A DNA stretch of 64,000 bases, from NCBI GenBank assembly GCA_030408505.1, contig JAUHQI010000004.1:682001-746000 (forward strand). Reading direction: 5' to 3'. The DNA is from Candidatus Sacchlamyda saccharinae (GTDB lineage: Bacteria > Chlamydiota > Chlamydiia > Chlamydiales > Rhabdochlamydiaceae). This document shows positions 36,117-44,010 of this stretch, one piece after another. Made by a program: the position numbers and the translations under genes. The notes beneath the pieces were generated by a model. It made no database searches, had not been told where the DNA came from, and worked only from the letters and a program-made list of their open reading frames with translations. Position 1 is the first letter of the stretch. Each line of letters begins with the position of its first letter.

Positions 36117-36719
36117 TTACTGAGTATATCTTTCTACCCCAAGGGCGATTCCTTTCGCCAGCTTTTCGAGGTAGGTTTGTGTTGCTATCTGCGCCCGCTC
36201 TTCTGCGTTTGTGATGAAGCCTGCTTCGACGAGTATCCCGGGCATGGTGGTCTCGCGTATCACTTGAAAGTTGCCCTGCTTTACTCCACGCGTGTTCGCT
36301 CCGGTCTGGCGCACCATTTGGTTAAGCACTGCAGTTGCTAGCTGTTTCGAACTCTCTCTGCGTTTTTGAGCTGCTTTCCCATAATAATACACTTCTATCC
36401 CTTTTGCTGCCGGGCTTGCTGCTGAATTATAATGAATACTGACAAAAAGGGAAGTGGGTCTTCGATTTGCCAAGGTCACTCGTGTCCCCAAGGGGAGATA
36501 GATATCCCTTGCCCTTGTCAAAACAACGCGAAAACCAAGGTCTTCAAGATGTCTTTTAGTTATATAAGCTGTACGAAGGGTCAGAATCTTTTCTTCCAGC
36601 GTCCGTACTTTTGCCCCTTGATCTTTGCCTCCATGACCTGGATCCAAAACGATCACTGGCTTTTCCTTAGCAAAAGCCAGCAGAGGAAAGATAAGGAGGA
36701 GACAGATTAATTTTCGCAA
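36117..36719 (-). CDS. amiA: N-acetylmuramoyl-L-alanine amidase (Amidase_3)
   Basis: 200 residues with a signal peptide (MRKLICLLLIFPLLAFAKE). The zinc amidase residues are in place: LDPGHGGKDQG, the SIHYNSA histidine, and the C-terminal glutamate in GILVEAGFITN. It cleaves the amide bond between muramic acid and the stem peptide, acting at division in chlamydiae, which keep only a minimal septal wall. The start lies 13 bases inside murE. CT268 is the counterpart. Confidence 0.93.
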   Translation of the reverse strand: MRKLICLLLIFPLLAFAKEKPVIVLDPGHGGKDQGAKVRTLEEKILTLRTAYITKRHLEDLGFRVVLTRARDIYLPLGTRVTLANRRPTSLFVSIHYNSAASPAAKGIEVYYYGKAAQKRRESSKQLATAVLNQMVRQTGANTRGVKQGNFQVIRETTMPGILVEAGFITNAEERAQIATQTYLEKLAKGIALGVERYTQ

Positions 36720-38131
36720 GATGCCTCACAAAGATCTTTTGCAATATTGGCATCATCAAATGGGTGGACCGTGTGGGCAAATATTTGCTTTTTCTCATGC
36801 CCTTTTCCGGCGATTAGAACGATATCACCTGGCTTTTTTTGTGTAAGAGCAAAGCGGATGGCATCAAATCGGTCAAGATGGATATGAACAGGGCCTATAC
36901 ATCCTTGGAGGATTTCATCGATAATTTTCTGTGGATCTTCACTTCGTGGGTTGTCGCTTGTAATTACGGTGAGATCAGAAAAGCTTGTGGCCACCTTTCC
37001 CATTTTAGGACGCTTTTCGAAGTCTCGATCTCCCCCGCAGCCAAAGACGGTGATGAGCCTCCCTCCAGTCAATTTCCTCAAAGTCGTCAGGACGTTTTTT
37101 AAAGCATCTTCAGTATGAGCATAATCGACAAAAACACCTTCTGCTACTTTTTGTAGGCGTCCGGGAGTGGATTTAAAATTTTTGAGTGCTTGAATACAGC
37201 TTTTGATCGAGAGTCCATAGCAAATGCCTGCAGAAAGGGCAGCTAGATAATTGTATACGTTGAATGTACCGATGAGCTGGGATTCAGCTTTATACTCTAC
37301 CCCTTGATAGACCAAGGTAAATTGAGTTTTCTTTTCGGAAAGTTTGATGTTTGTGGCTCTTAAATCTGCTTCATTTTCAATGCCGTAGGAGAAGATTTTT
37401 GCTTTTGTTTGAAAAGGGTTTTCATCGGCATTTAAGATAGCCCACTTATCGGAAGATAAATGAGAAAACAACTTTGCTTTAGCCGCCCTGTAGGACTCCA
37501 TATCTTTATGGTAGTCGAGGTGCTCTGCTGAGAGGTTGGTAAAGATCGCAATGTCGAAATCCACTTCTGCAACTCGATTTTGATCGAGCCCATGCGAAGA
37601 GACCTCGAGTATTGCGGCCTGGCTTTTCTCGATCACCATGTCACGGAGGAGTTTTTGGGTGGAGAGTACATCTAGTGTCGTCATCGAGTTGGGAAACCTA
37701 TGATTACCGATGATCCATTCAACTGTACCGATCAGGCCAGCTGAGACACCTGTCTTATCAAAGAGGTGTTTGATTAAATACCCAACTGTGGTCTTTCCAT
37801 TGGTGCCTGTTACGCCGATGACTTTCAGCTGCTCAGAAGGATTTTGGTAATAACGGGCAGCGAGTTTGGCTTCAATTACTGAAATATTGGGGTGGATCAG
37901 CTGCGTTACGTTGAGGAAGGGATCGTACATATCGGTGAGAATGGCACTAGCCCCTGCTGCGACCGCGTCGGGGATGAACTGGGCTCCGTCATGGATGGTC
38001 CCCTTCTTTGCAATGAAGAGGTTGTTTGGGGCTACACTTTTTGAATGGGCGGTAATACCAGTGATCTCAATTTCTTTCGATCCCTTCACCTCTAGCCCTT
38101 CAATCTGCTGTATTAAATGTCTTAGCCTCAT
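36707..38131 (-). CDS. murE: UDP-N-acetylmuramoyl-tripeptide synthetase MurE
   Basis: 474 residues from the ATG at 38131, two bases after the ftsI stop; a TTG at 38143 is an alternative. ATP-binding VIGVTGTNGKTTVGYLI, the carbamoylated lysine region YRAAKAKLFSHLS, and SDNPRSEDP, the DNPR motif that marks meso-diaminopimelate-adding enzymes. So the stem peptide here should carry meso-DAP at position 3. CT269 is the counterpart. Confidence 0.95.
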   Translation of the reverse strand: MRLRHLIQQIEGLEVKGSKEIEITGITAHSKSVAPNNLFIAKKGTIHDGAQFIPDAVAAGASAILTDMYDPFLNVTQLIHPNISVIEAKLAARYYQNPSEQLKVIGVTGTNGKTTVGYLIKHLFDKTGVSAGLIGTVEWIIGNHRFPNSMTTLDVLSTQKLLRDMVIEKSQAAILEVSSHGLDQNRVAEVDFDIAIFTNLSAEHLDYHKDMESYRAAKAKLFSHLSSDKWAILNADENPFQTKAKIFSYGIENEADLRATNIKLSEKKTQFTLVYQGVEYKAESQLIGTFNVYNYLAALSAGICYGLSIKSCIQALKNFKSTPGRLQKVAEGVFVDYAHTEDALKNVLTTLRKLTGGRLITVFGCGGDRDFEKRPKMGKVATSFSDLTVITSDNPRSEDPQKIIDEILQGCIGPVHIHLDRFDAIRFALTQKKPGDIVLIAGKGHEKKQIFAHTVHPFDDANIAKDLCEASCEN

Positions 38132-38133
38132 TT

Positions 38134-40131
38134 TTAGTTCCAAGTATTATAAAGATTACTTAGGGCTTTGACCTCTCCTTGCCAATCTGCTTTTGCAGGA
38201 TCACTTCGGGGGTCACCGACAGGATAGCCGTATGGATCGTCTGGTTCAACCCCTAAATATTCTAAGGTTCGTTTGCCGATTCTCTGAAAGGCTGGCGCTG
38301 CGCATTTCCCTCCATATTGGTTCCCCCCTACCCCGGGGATATATTTGAAGGCCGGCTCATCGATCACGATAGATAGAACAAAACGAGGGTTTACCGCTGG
38401 TGCAAAACCAAGAAACGAAGAAATATGGTCTTTTTTAGAATAGGCCCCATCGATGATTTTCTCTGAGGTGGATGTTTTGCCAGCTTCGGTGAATCCGTGG
38501 ATATCTGCGTTGGTCGCAGAGCCTCCAGGTTTTGTCACATATTTCATAGCACACACAACCTGCCGCACAATTTCAGGATCCACTAGCTGAATTTTCTTCT
38601 TCTTTTCAAAAGTGTTATCCAAAAGGACTTGCTCGGTGCCGTCGAAAAGCCTGCGAGAGATTTTACGCACCAAGGTGGGCTGCACGTCGTAGCCTCCATT
38701 TGCTAAAATGGCATAAGCTTTGAGCATCTGAAAGCTATTGGCTAAAATATTGTGTCCCATCGCCAGTGAATAAGGGGTTGGCTTAGACCATTCAAGAGTT
38801 CCATTGGGGTGTAGTTTTCCAGGTCGTGGTAGGAGTCCAGGACTCTCGCCTGGCAGTTCCAACCCTGTTTTCTTGCCGAATCCAAAGACGTTTTGTAGAG
38901 CTGCACGGTACCAATTGTCCCCTAGCTCTTCGATCACCCGTTGGATCACTTTCGACATATAAACATTCGAAGTTTTTTGGATCGCCATGTACATGTTCAT
39001 AAATTGATGGTTGCGCACATCACGGATGGGTTTCGTCCTGCCAGGAAACACCGTTGGAGATACAGGCATTTTATCCAGCGGATCGAAAATGGGCTCTCTG
39101 CCCTGCTTTTTTAGTTCTGCATTGGCCATAAGTCCAATGGCCATTGTGATGGGCTTCATTGATGAGCCCGGTTCGAAAGGATCGGTAAGAGCTTTTACCT
39201 GTGTCTCTTCTAGAAGATTTTCGTCGTTAAAGTAGCTGCGATACTCTTCCGGATTGAAAAAAGGGTATTGAGCCAGTGCCAGCACTTCTCCTGAGTAAGG
39301 ATCCATCATAATTGCCCAGCCCCTTTTAGCTTCTGCCTTGATCACCTGCTTTTCGATCTCCTCTTCCACAATCGTCTGCAAACAGTGGTTGATCGTCAGA
39401 TGGATATCCGCCCCATCTAATGGCTCTTCAATCACTGTTCCTACATCCATTGAATGTCTTGGGGAGCGATAAAAAAAACGCTTTCCCGTGCGCCCTTGCA
39501 GATACTCATTGAAGACATGCTCTAACCCGCCGGTGGGGATGCACTGGCCACTAGATTCGTCTCTTAGTTCCCTTACAGTATGCAAAACCGTGCCGAGCAT
39601 TTTCCCAAAAGGATAACAACGCTTGTAGTCCTTCTCAAAAAAAATCGCGTTGCGCGGCAGCTTCTTCTCTCTAGCAAATCCCCTAAACCACGCAGTGATC
39701 TCTTCTTTTTTCTCACCTGAGACCCACATTGCAATCTTCCGGCTGCGCGAGGCTACTTCAAACTGAGCGCGTATAAAAGCTTTTTGCTCATTATCTTCGA
39801 CTTCTAAAAATTCGTGCAGCGTATTTGCGATGGTTTCCCGCTCCCCTTTAGGAATACTCTTGGGATCGATGAACACATGAAATTTGGGAACATCAATGAC
39901 GAGCGCTTGCTCAGGAGTAGGATGAGCTGTTTTGATCGAGGTATTGGAATAGAATACGCCACGGCGAAAGGGCTCTTTCACCACAACAGTGTGCTGGGCT
40001 CTTGCCTCCTTCTCCCACCTTTGATGCTGCACAATCTGAATTCGAAAAAATTGTGTGATCAATAGGGAAAAAAGAAGCAGTAAGAACAGCGCAACGCCAA
40101 TGAGTCGTTTATGGGTTTCCACCTGCTGCAA
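38134..40131 (-). CDS. ftsI: Septal penicillin-binding protein (FtsI/PBP3), transpeptidase
   Basis: 665 residues; the listed start is TTG at 40131, overlapping ftsL by 23 bases, with a GTG at 40122 as alternative. One N-terminal membrane anchor (LIGVALFLLLLFSLLITQFF), a dimerisation domain, then the transpeptidase domain: active-site EPGSSMKPIT (SxxK). The SxN motif reads KTSN instead of the usual SSN, and the KTG motif reads AGKTSTSEK, so KTS rather than KTG. FtsI crosslinks septal peptidoglycan. CT270 is the counterpart. Confidence 0.93.
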   Translation of the reverse strand: MQQVETHKRLIGVALFLLLLFSLLITQFFRIQIVQHQRWEKEARAQHTVVVKEPFRRGVFYSNTSIKTAHPTPEQALVIDVPKFHVFIDPKSIPKGERETIANTLHEFLEVEDNEQKAFIRAQFEVASRSRKIAMWVSGEKKEEITAWFRGFAREKKLPRNAIFFEKDYKRCYPFGKMLGTVLHTVRELRDESSGQCIPTGGLEHVFNEYLQGRTGKRFFYRSPRHSMDVGTVIEEPLDGADIHLTINHCLQTIVEEEIEKQVIKAEAKRGWAIMMDPYSGEVLALAQYPFFNPEEYRSYFNDENLLEETQVKALTDPFEPGSSMKPITMAIGLMANAELKKQGREPIFDPLDKMPVSPTVFPGRTKPIRDVRNHQFMNMYMAIQKTSNVYMSKVIQRVIEELGDNWYRAALQNVFGFGKKTGLELPGESPGLLPRPGKLHPNGTLEWSKPTPYSLAMGHNILANSFQMLKAYAILANGGYDVQPTLVRKISRRLFDGTEQVLLDNTFEKKKKIQLVDPEIVRQVVCAMKYVTKPGGSATNADIHGFTEAGKTSTSEKIIDGAYSKKDHISSFLGFAPAVNPRFVLSIVIDEPAFKYIPGVGGNQYGGKCAAPAFQRIGKRTLEYLGVEPDDPYGYPVGDPRSDPAKADWQGEVKALSNLYNTWN

Positions 40132-40459
40132 ACGTAATTGTGGGTTGTCTTCTCAGCTCTTTAGTTACTCTGCCCTCTTTAGGCATCACATCTTGCTGCT
40201 GCAATGTGAGCACATCATTGCTGATTGGATATTTCAAATGAGAATAAGCACTTTCACTAGCAAGTCGCATCAAATTCTCGGGGTTTTCAAACCGCTCAAT
40301 CTCGTACTTGTAGTGGGTATTTTCCTCTTGAATGCGGCGGACCTCACTCATCAAAGAAGGGATGCGGATACGCAACTCTGTGATCTCGTTTTGCATATCG
40401 AGATAGGAGTAGAGGCAAAAGCCCAAACACAGAATACAGACAAAAATCCGCCAAAACAT
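40109..40459 (-). CDS. ftsL: FtsL-like division protein
   Basis: 116 residues: a short N-terminus, one membrane helix (FWRIFVCILCLGFCLYSYL), then a heptad-like coiled-coil region (ITELRIRIPSLMSEVRRIQE) and a short tail. Size, topology and position between rsmH and ftsI identify it as FtsL, which links the divisome to FtsI; sequence identity in this family is always low. Its ATG overlaps the rsmH stop (TAATG). CT271 is the positional counterpart. Confidence 0.8.
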   Translation of the reverse strand: MFWRIFVCILCLGFCLYSYLDMQNEITELRIRIPSLMSEVRRIQEENTHYKYEIERFENPENLMRLASESAYSHLKYPISNDVLTLQQQDVMPKEGRVTKELRRQPTITFAAGGNP

Positions 40460-41393
40460 TAATGCACCATTTTCTCGGCAAAGCGGAGTTTAGCACTCCG
40501 AGCCCGTGGGTTAGCTCGCACCTCGTCATCAGAGGCTTCGAGCGGTTTTTTATTCAACAATTTCAAAGTCGGCTTCTGCACATACTCTTTATATTTATTC
40601 TGCGCAGGCACAGTCGCTCCGGCCTTGAAAATCGATTTTGCGATTCGATCTTCTAAACGATGGAAACTCATCACTCCAATACGCCCGCCAAAACTCAAAA
40701 CCTCAAGGGCTTTTGGAAGAGCATTTTGGATCGACTCGAGCTCCCGATTTACACAAATTCTAAGGCCTTGAAAAATCAACGTGGCCGGGTGCAATTTCTT
40801 CTTAAATCCTCTGCCGAGCTTTCCAGCCAGCAAATCGGCTAATTGCTTCGTAGTTTCAATGGGGCCCTTCGCGCGTGCTTCCACAATAATTTGCGCCGCA
40901 CGTCTCCATCTCGTCTCCTCACCAAATTCTCGAAAAACCTCACCAAGTTCCTCTTCAGACCACTCGTTGACAATTTCGCTTGCAGTGAGTTCTTCACTCG
41001 GATCCATACGCATATCTAGGGGGCCTTCCTTGCTAAAACTAAATCCTTTTTCTCTTTGGTCGAGTTGCATAGATGACACTCCTAGGTCAAAAAAAAACCG
41101 TCTACTGATTCCCCTTTTACATGCCGATCTAAATCAGCAAAATCGCCGTGTATCAGTTCTAACTTATCCTTCCAAGGCTCTAAGTGAGCCCGCGCAATTT
41201 CAAGAGCCTCTGGATCCTTGTCACACCCTATGTAGCGTTCAATTTCTGGGTGCGCCTCTAAAATTGCTCTAGCATGTCCCCCTGCGCCCAGGGTTCCTTC
41301 GAAAAAAACTTTGATCTGCAGCCCTTCAAATCCTTTCAGAACTTCTTCGATCATGATCGGAGTATGAGGTCTAGAGGACGGGGATTTCTTCAT
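40459..41393 (-). pseudogene. rsmH: 16S rRNA m4C1402 methyltransferase RsmH, interrupted by a single missing base
   Basis: Two frames together make a full RsmH. The first (41393-41082) has HTPIMIEEVLKGF, the SAM motif FEGTLGAGGHARAIL and then stops after VDGFFLT. The second continues with SSMQLDQREKGFSFSKEG, DMRMDP and GVMSFHRLEDR. The break is at a run of nine A on the plus strand (41089-41097). Adding one base restores VDGFFFDLGVSSMQLDQ, exactly the family sequence. All other conserved blocks are intact, so this is either a homopolymer sequencing error, slippage-corrected expression, or a very fresh mutation. CT272 is the counterpart; mraZ overlaps its start by 23 bases. Confidence 0.9.
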
Positions 41394-41871
41394 GAGCTCC
41401 TTCTTCCTCTAAGAGGGCAAAAGCCTCTTCTGTCATTTCTGCTAAGCCTGAACTTGGCCCTTTATCTCCTAAAAGATCGAGAAGCTGCATCGCATATTTT
41501 TCTTGTGGCCAGATCTCAATCTTATTCAAGACCCCGGCAATCACAATTTCGCTTTCAATGCCCACTGCCTTCTTTAGCATGGGTGGCATCACAACGCGCC
41601 CGATCTTATCGCAAGAAAGTTGGTGCAAAGTGGAAAAGAAGAGCGTGAAAAATTTCTGGTACTTGCCCACATGCTGTTTGGCCTGGAATTTCGCCACAAT
41701 TTTTTCGATATCGCTTTTTCGATAGATCGCAAGACATCCCCCGAGACCAAGGCCCATGCTAAACTCCAAAACACCGTTTTCCACCAAGCCAAAACGCATG
41801 GCTTGCGGTAGAACAAAACGGTTCTTGGCGTCGAGCTTAGTCTCCTGTGATCCACTAAAAAAGAACGTCAT
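41371..41871 (-). CDS. mraZ: Transcriptional regulator MraZ
   Basis: 166 residues. Two AbrB-like swapped-hairpin repeats: ETKLDAKNRFVLPQAMR in the first and LSCDKIGRVVMPPMLKKAVG in the second, both matching the DxxGRxxLP pattern, although the first repeat has AKNRFVLP. MraZ binds the promoter of the division and wall cluster and autorepresses. It heads the rsmH-ftsL-ftsI-murE-amiA cluster, as in most bacteria. Direct repeats just upstream fit its operator. Confidence 0.93.
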   Translation of the reverse strand: MTFFFSGSQETKLDAKNRFVLPQAMRFGLVENGVLEFSMGLGLGGCLAIYRKSDIEKIVAKFQAKQHVGKYQKFFTLFFSTLHQLSCDKIGRVVMPPMLKKAVGIESEIVIAGVLNKIEIWPQEKYAMQLLDLLGDKGPSSGLAEMTEEAFALLEEEGAHEEIPVL

Positions 41872-41882
41872 TTAAGTATTTT

Positions 41883-41897
41883 TCCCACCTTTTCCCA
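41883..41897 (-). promoter_or_regulatory. Putative MraZ operator (two TGGGA repeats)
   Basis: On the coding (minus) strand: TGGGA, 5 bases, TGGGA, ending 11 bases before the mraZ ATG. TGGGN direct repeats with 5-base gaps are the established MraZ-binding pattern, normally three copies; two are visible. Confidence 0.7.
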
Positions 41898-42078
41898 CAC
41901 TTTAACAACGAGATCCAAACAGCGCAATCATTTTTACGAAAGCCGCTAAAATTTCCACCGTTTTGCTCGTTTCAAACCCTTAATTTCAAAGAGGATCCGT
42001 AAGTTTACATAAAAGTGGAAATTGGTGGGAGTAAAAAAGTTCCTTGATAAATTCTTCGACCCACATTAAACAAAGGTT

Positions 42079-42513
42079 ATGGTACGCACAGTCGATGATC
42101 TAGGCGTTGACGCCTCCAATGATTACGCAGCAAGAAAGAAAATTTCGGAAGAGACCGAAATACAGTTCAAAGAAGCGCGTAGTATTCCAGCGCAGACACG
42201 CGTGGCTACCACGGCGCCCTCTTACACATCCGAATTCGATGCCCTATTTGACCTTGGCGAGCAAAAAGCCCTGTGGGCAAGCTTCCTCGCTCCCCCCAAA
42301 TACCACGCCTATCGCCGGCGCATCTTCGCAGAGCAACTCATCCCAGATCTGGGCAGCCCCGACCTGCAAGAGACGCAGCTCCAGCGCCTTGAGGCCATGA
42401 CCGGAGATGAAAAGGAAAAAAAAGTCATCGAAAACCTACTGAAAAGCCTCCATCTCTTCGACCAGATCCTCATTGACATCAATTCTAGAAGGACCCAATA
42501 TCAGAAGGGTTGA
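42079..42513 (+). CDS. CT273-like conserved chlamydial protein
   Basis: 144 residues, hydrophilic, largely helical. It begins MVRTVDDLGVDASNDYAARK; the core has FDLGEQKALWASFLAPPKYH and a C-terminal helix LLKSLHLFDQILIDINSRR. No catalytic motif or membrane segment. Its position between mraZ (divergent) and the TPR gene matches CT273. Function unknown to me. The region 41872-42078 upstream holds the MraZ operator and little else recognisable. No clear Shine-Dalgarno. Confidence 0.7.
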   Translation: MVRTVDDLGVDASNDYAARKKISEETEIQFKEARSIPAQTRVATTAPSYTSEFDALFDLGEQKALWASFLAPPKYHAYRRRIFAEQLIPDLGSPDLQETQLQRLEAMTGDEKEKKVIENLLKSLHLFDQILIDINSRRTQYQKG

Positions 42514-42531
42514 ACCTATCTACAGGAACAC

Positions 42532-42927
42532 ATGACCGACGTAAATTGGCTAGAGGTCCTCGACTGGGGATCCGACGAATTAGAAGACCTGCGCTTTGTG
42601 GGGTATTCCTATCTCAAGCAAGGGAAATATGAGATTGCTCTCACCTTTTTTGAGGCCCTTGCCGTGCTAGGGCCCGGCAACGCCTACGATTTGCAAACGC
42701 TCGGCGCCCTTCACTTGCAGCTGAACAACAACCTCCAAGCCCTCAACTTCATTGAACGATCCCTCAAGCTTGAGCCCGATCACCTTCCCACCAAGCTCAA
42801 CAGAGCCAAAGCCCTCCTAGCCCTTGGCTATAAGCGCCAAGGCGTTCGCGAGGCCGAAGAGCTCTCCAAAGCCGAAGACACCGAGATCGCAGACAAAGCC
42901 TCTGCCCTTCTCATGGCTTACAACTAA
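42532..42927 (+). CDS. TPR-repeat protein, CT274-like (secretion-chaperone type)
   Basis: 131 residues containing about three tetratricopeptide repeats: RFVGYSYLKQGKYEIALTFF, DLQTLGALHLQLNNNLQAL, and LKLNRAKALLALGYKRQG-type units. Small all-TPR proteins of this size in chlamydiae resemble class II type III secretion chaperones (SycD/LcrH) in fold; whether this one binds translocators is not shown. It starts 18 bases after the CT273-like stop with AGGAACAC upstream of ATG; the two form an operon. Confidence 0.8.
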   Translation: MTDVNWLEVLDWGSDELEDLRFVGYSYLKQGKYEIALTFFEALAVLGPGNAYDLQTLGALHLQLNNNLQALNFIERSLKLEPDHLPTKLNRAKALLALGYKRQGVREAEELSKAEDTEIADKASALLMAYN

Positions 42928-42937
42928 TAATTTTACC

Positions 42938-42966
42938 TTGATTTTTTCTAAAAAATCGCGTAAAAT
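42938..42966 (+). promoter_or_regulatory. Promoter of the papain-like peptidase gene
   Basis: TTGATT at 42938-42943, exactly 17 bases, TAAAAT at 42961-42966, then six bases to the ATG at 42973. There is no room for a Shine-Dalgarno, so a leaderless transcript is expected. Confidence 0.65.
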
Positions 42967-42972
42967 ATAAAG

Positions 42973-44010
42973 ATGAAAATTGAGTTTTATGGCCAAAACT
43001 GCCCAAAAGATTTTGGTGAAAAAACAAGCGACCTCTTGCTAAAACCATTCAGAATATCGTGTGGAAGATTTGTAGAGATCGATAGAAAAACTGATTCCGC
43101 TCAAGAAGCGTTGGTTCATAAAATCTACCAACTCGTTGTATTTGGCGTTTTTCTCATAGCCCTTCCTATTTCCCTCCTTTCTACTATATCGGGTTTGGCT
43201 GTATCCAAATGCTCCCACTCATACTCAGAAAAATACAAATGGTACCAGGCAAACGAATATACAAAACCAAAACGCCGCTTCCCTCCTGCCACTGGCAAAT
43301 GTACTATAGGGCCAGATGGAAAATTTATCTCAATCTACGGAAATCCGGATCTTGTTAAAGAAGAAGACATTTTAACAGTTCACCCTGTCAAATACTTGAC
43401 TAACCCCTTTGACAAGACGTGTAAAAATGTATCTTCTATAAAAGAACAGGTTGAGCAAGCACTTGGAATCACAAAATCTGGAGAACATGTTCTCTTGCAA
43501 CAAGCGACTCGTTCTTGTGTTCCTACCTGTATAGCAATGCTGATCTTGGACCGAGGAGGCAGTCCGAATTATGAAGCCATCGAAAACACTGATTTAGCGA
43601 ACGATTCTCAAGCTTTTGACTGGATAAGTGAAGCTGGATACAAACCGATGCTAACCAAGCTCAACAAAGAAAAAATCACCCAACATCTAGCCGCTCTCAT
43701 AAAAGAACATGGATCAGGAAAACTGGGAATTGACCACCCTGATGCTGGCTTTCATGCGGTAGTTCTCGATGCAATTTCGCTAGAGGATCAGACTGCGCAA
43801 ATTCGCGATCCCTATCATGGTTGGAAAATCACCATCACCCTTGATACACTATTGAAAATGAATCCAGAAGATTTTATTCAGATCAAGTGGAGCCCACTCC
43901 CTACTTTTGTCAATAAAATGCACTACATTTTAGGCAAATGCTGGAATGAGCTGCAGAAAATCTATTCAGGCAATCAATCTACGGAACTACTTTTAAAAAG
44001 AAATTTATAA
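42973..44010 (+). CDS. C39/papain-like cysteine peptidase with membrane anchor
   Basis: 345 residues. A hydrophobic segment at about residues 52-76 (LVVFGVFLIALPISLLSTIS) suggests a membrane anchor near the N-terminus. The C-terminal domain has the C39-like arrangement: LLQQATRSCVPTCIAML with C182 as likely nucleophile, GFHAVVLDAI with H261, and QIRDPYHGW with D279. C39-type peptidases cleave after double glycine in bacteria; related folds in intracellular pathogens act on host proteins. No ABC transporter domain or bacteriocin gene is present, so a host-directed role is more likely, by inference. AT-rich. The 3' end overlaps the convergent efflux gene by 37 bases. Confidence 0.65.
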   Translation: MKIEFYGQNCPKDFGEKTSDLLLKPFRISCGRFVEIDRKTDSAQEALVHKIYQLVVFGVFLIALPISLLSTISGLAVSKCSHSYSEKYKWYQANEYTKPKRRFPPATGKCTIGPDGKFISIYGNPDLVKEEDILTVHPVKYLTNPFDKTCKNVSSIKEQVEQALGITKSGEHVLLQQATRSCVPTCIAMLILDRGGSPNYEAIENTDLANDSQAFDWISEAGYKPMLTKLNKEKITQHLAALIKEHGSGKLGIDHPDAGFHAVVLDAISLEDQTAQIRDPYHGWKITITLDTLLKMNPEDFIQIKWSPLPTFVNKMHYILGKCWNELQKIYSGNQSTELLLKRNL

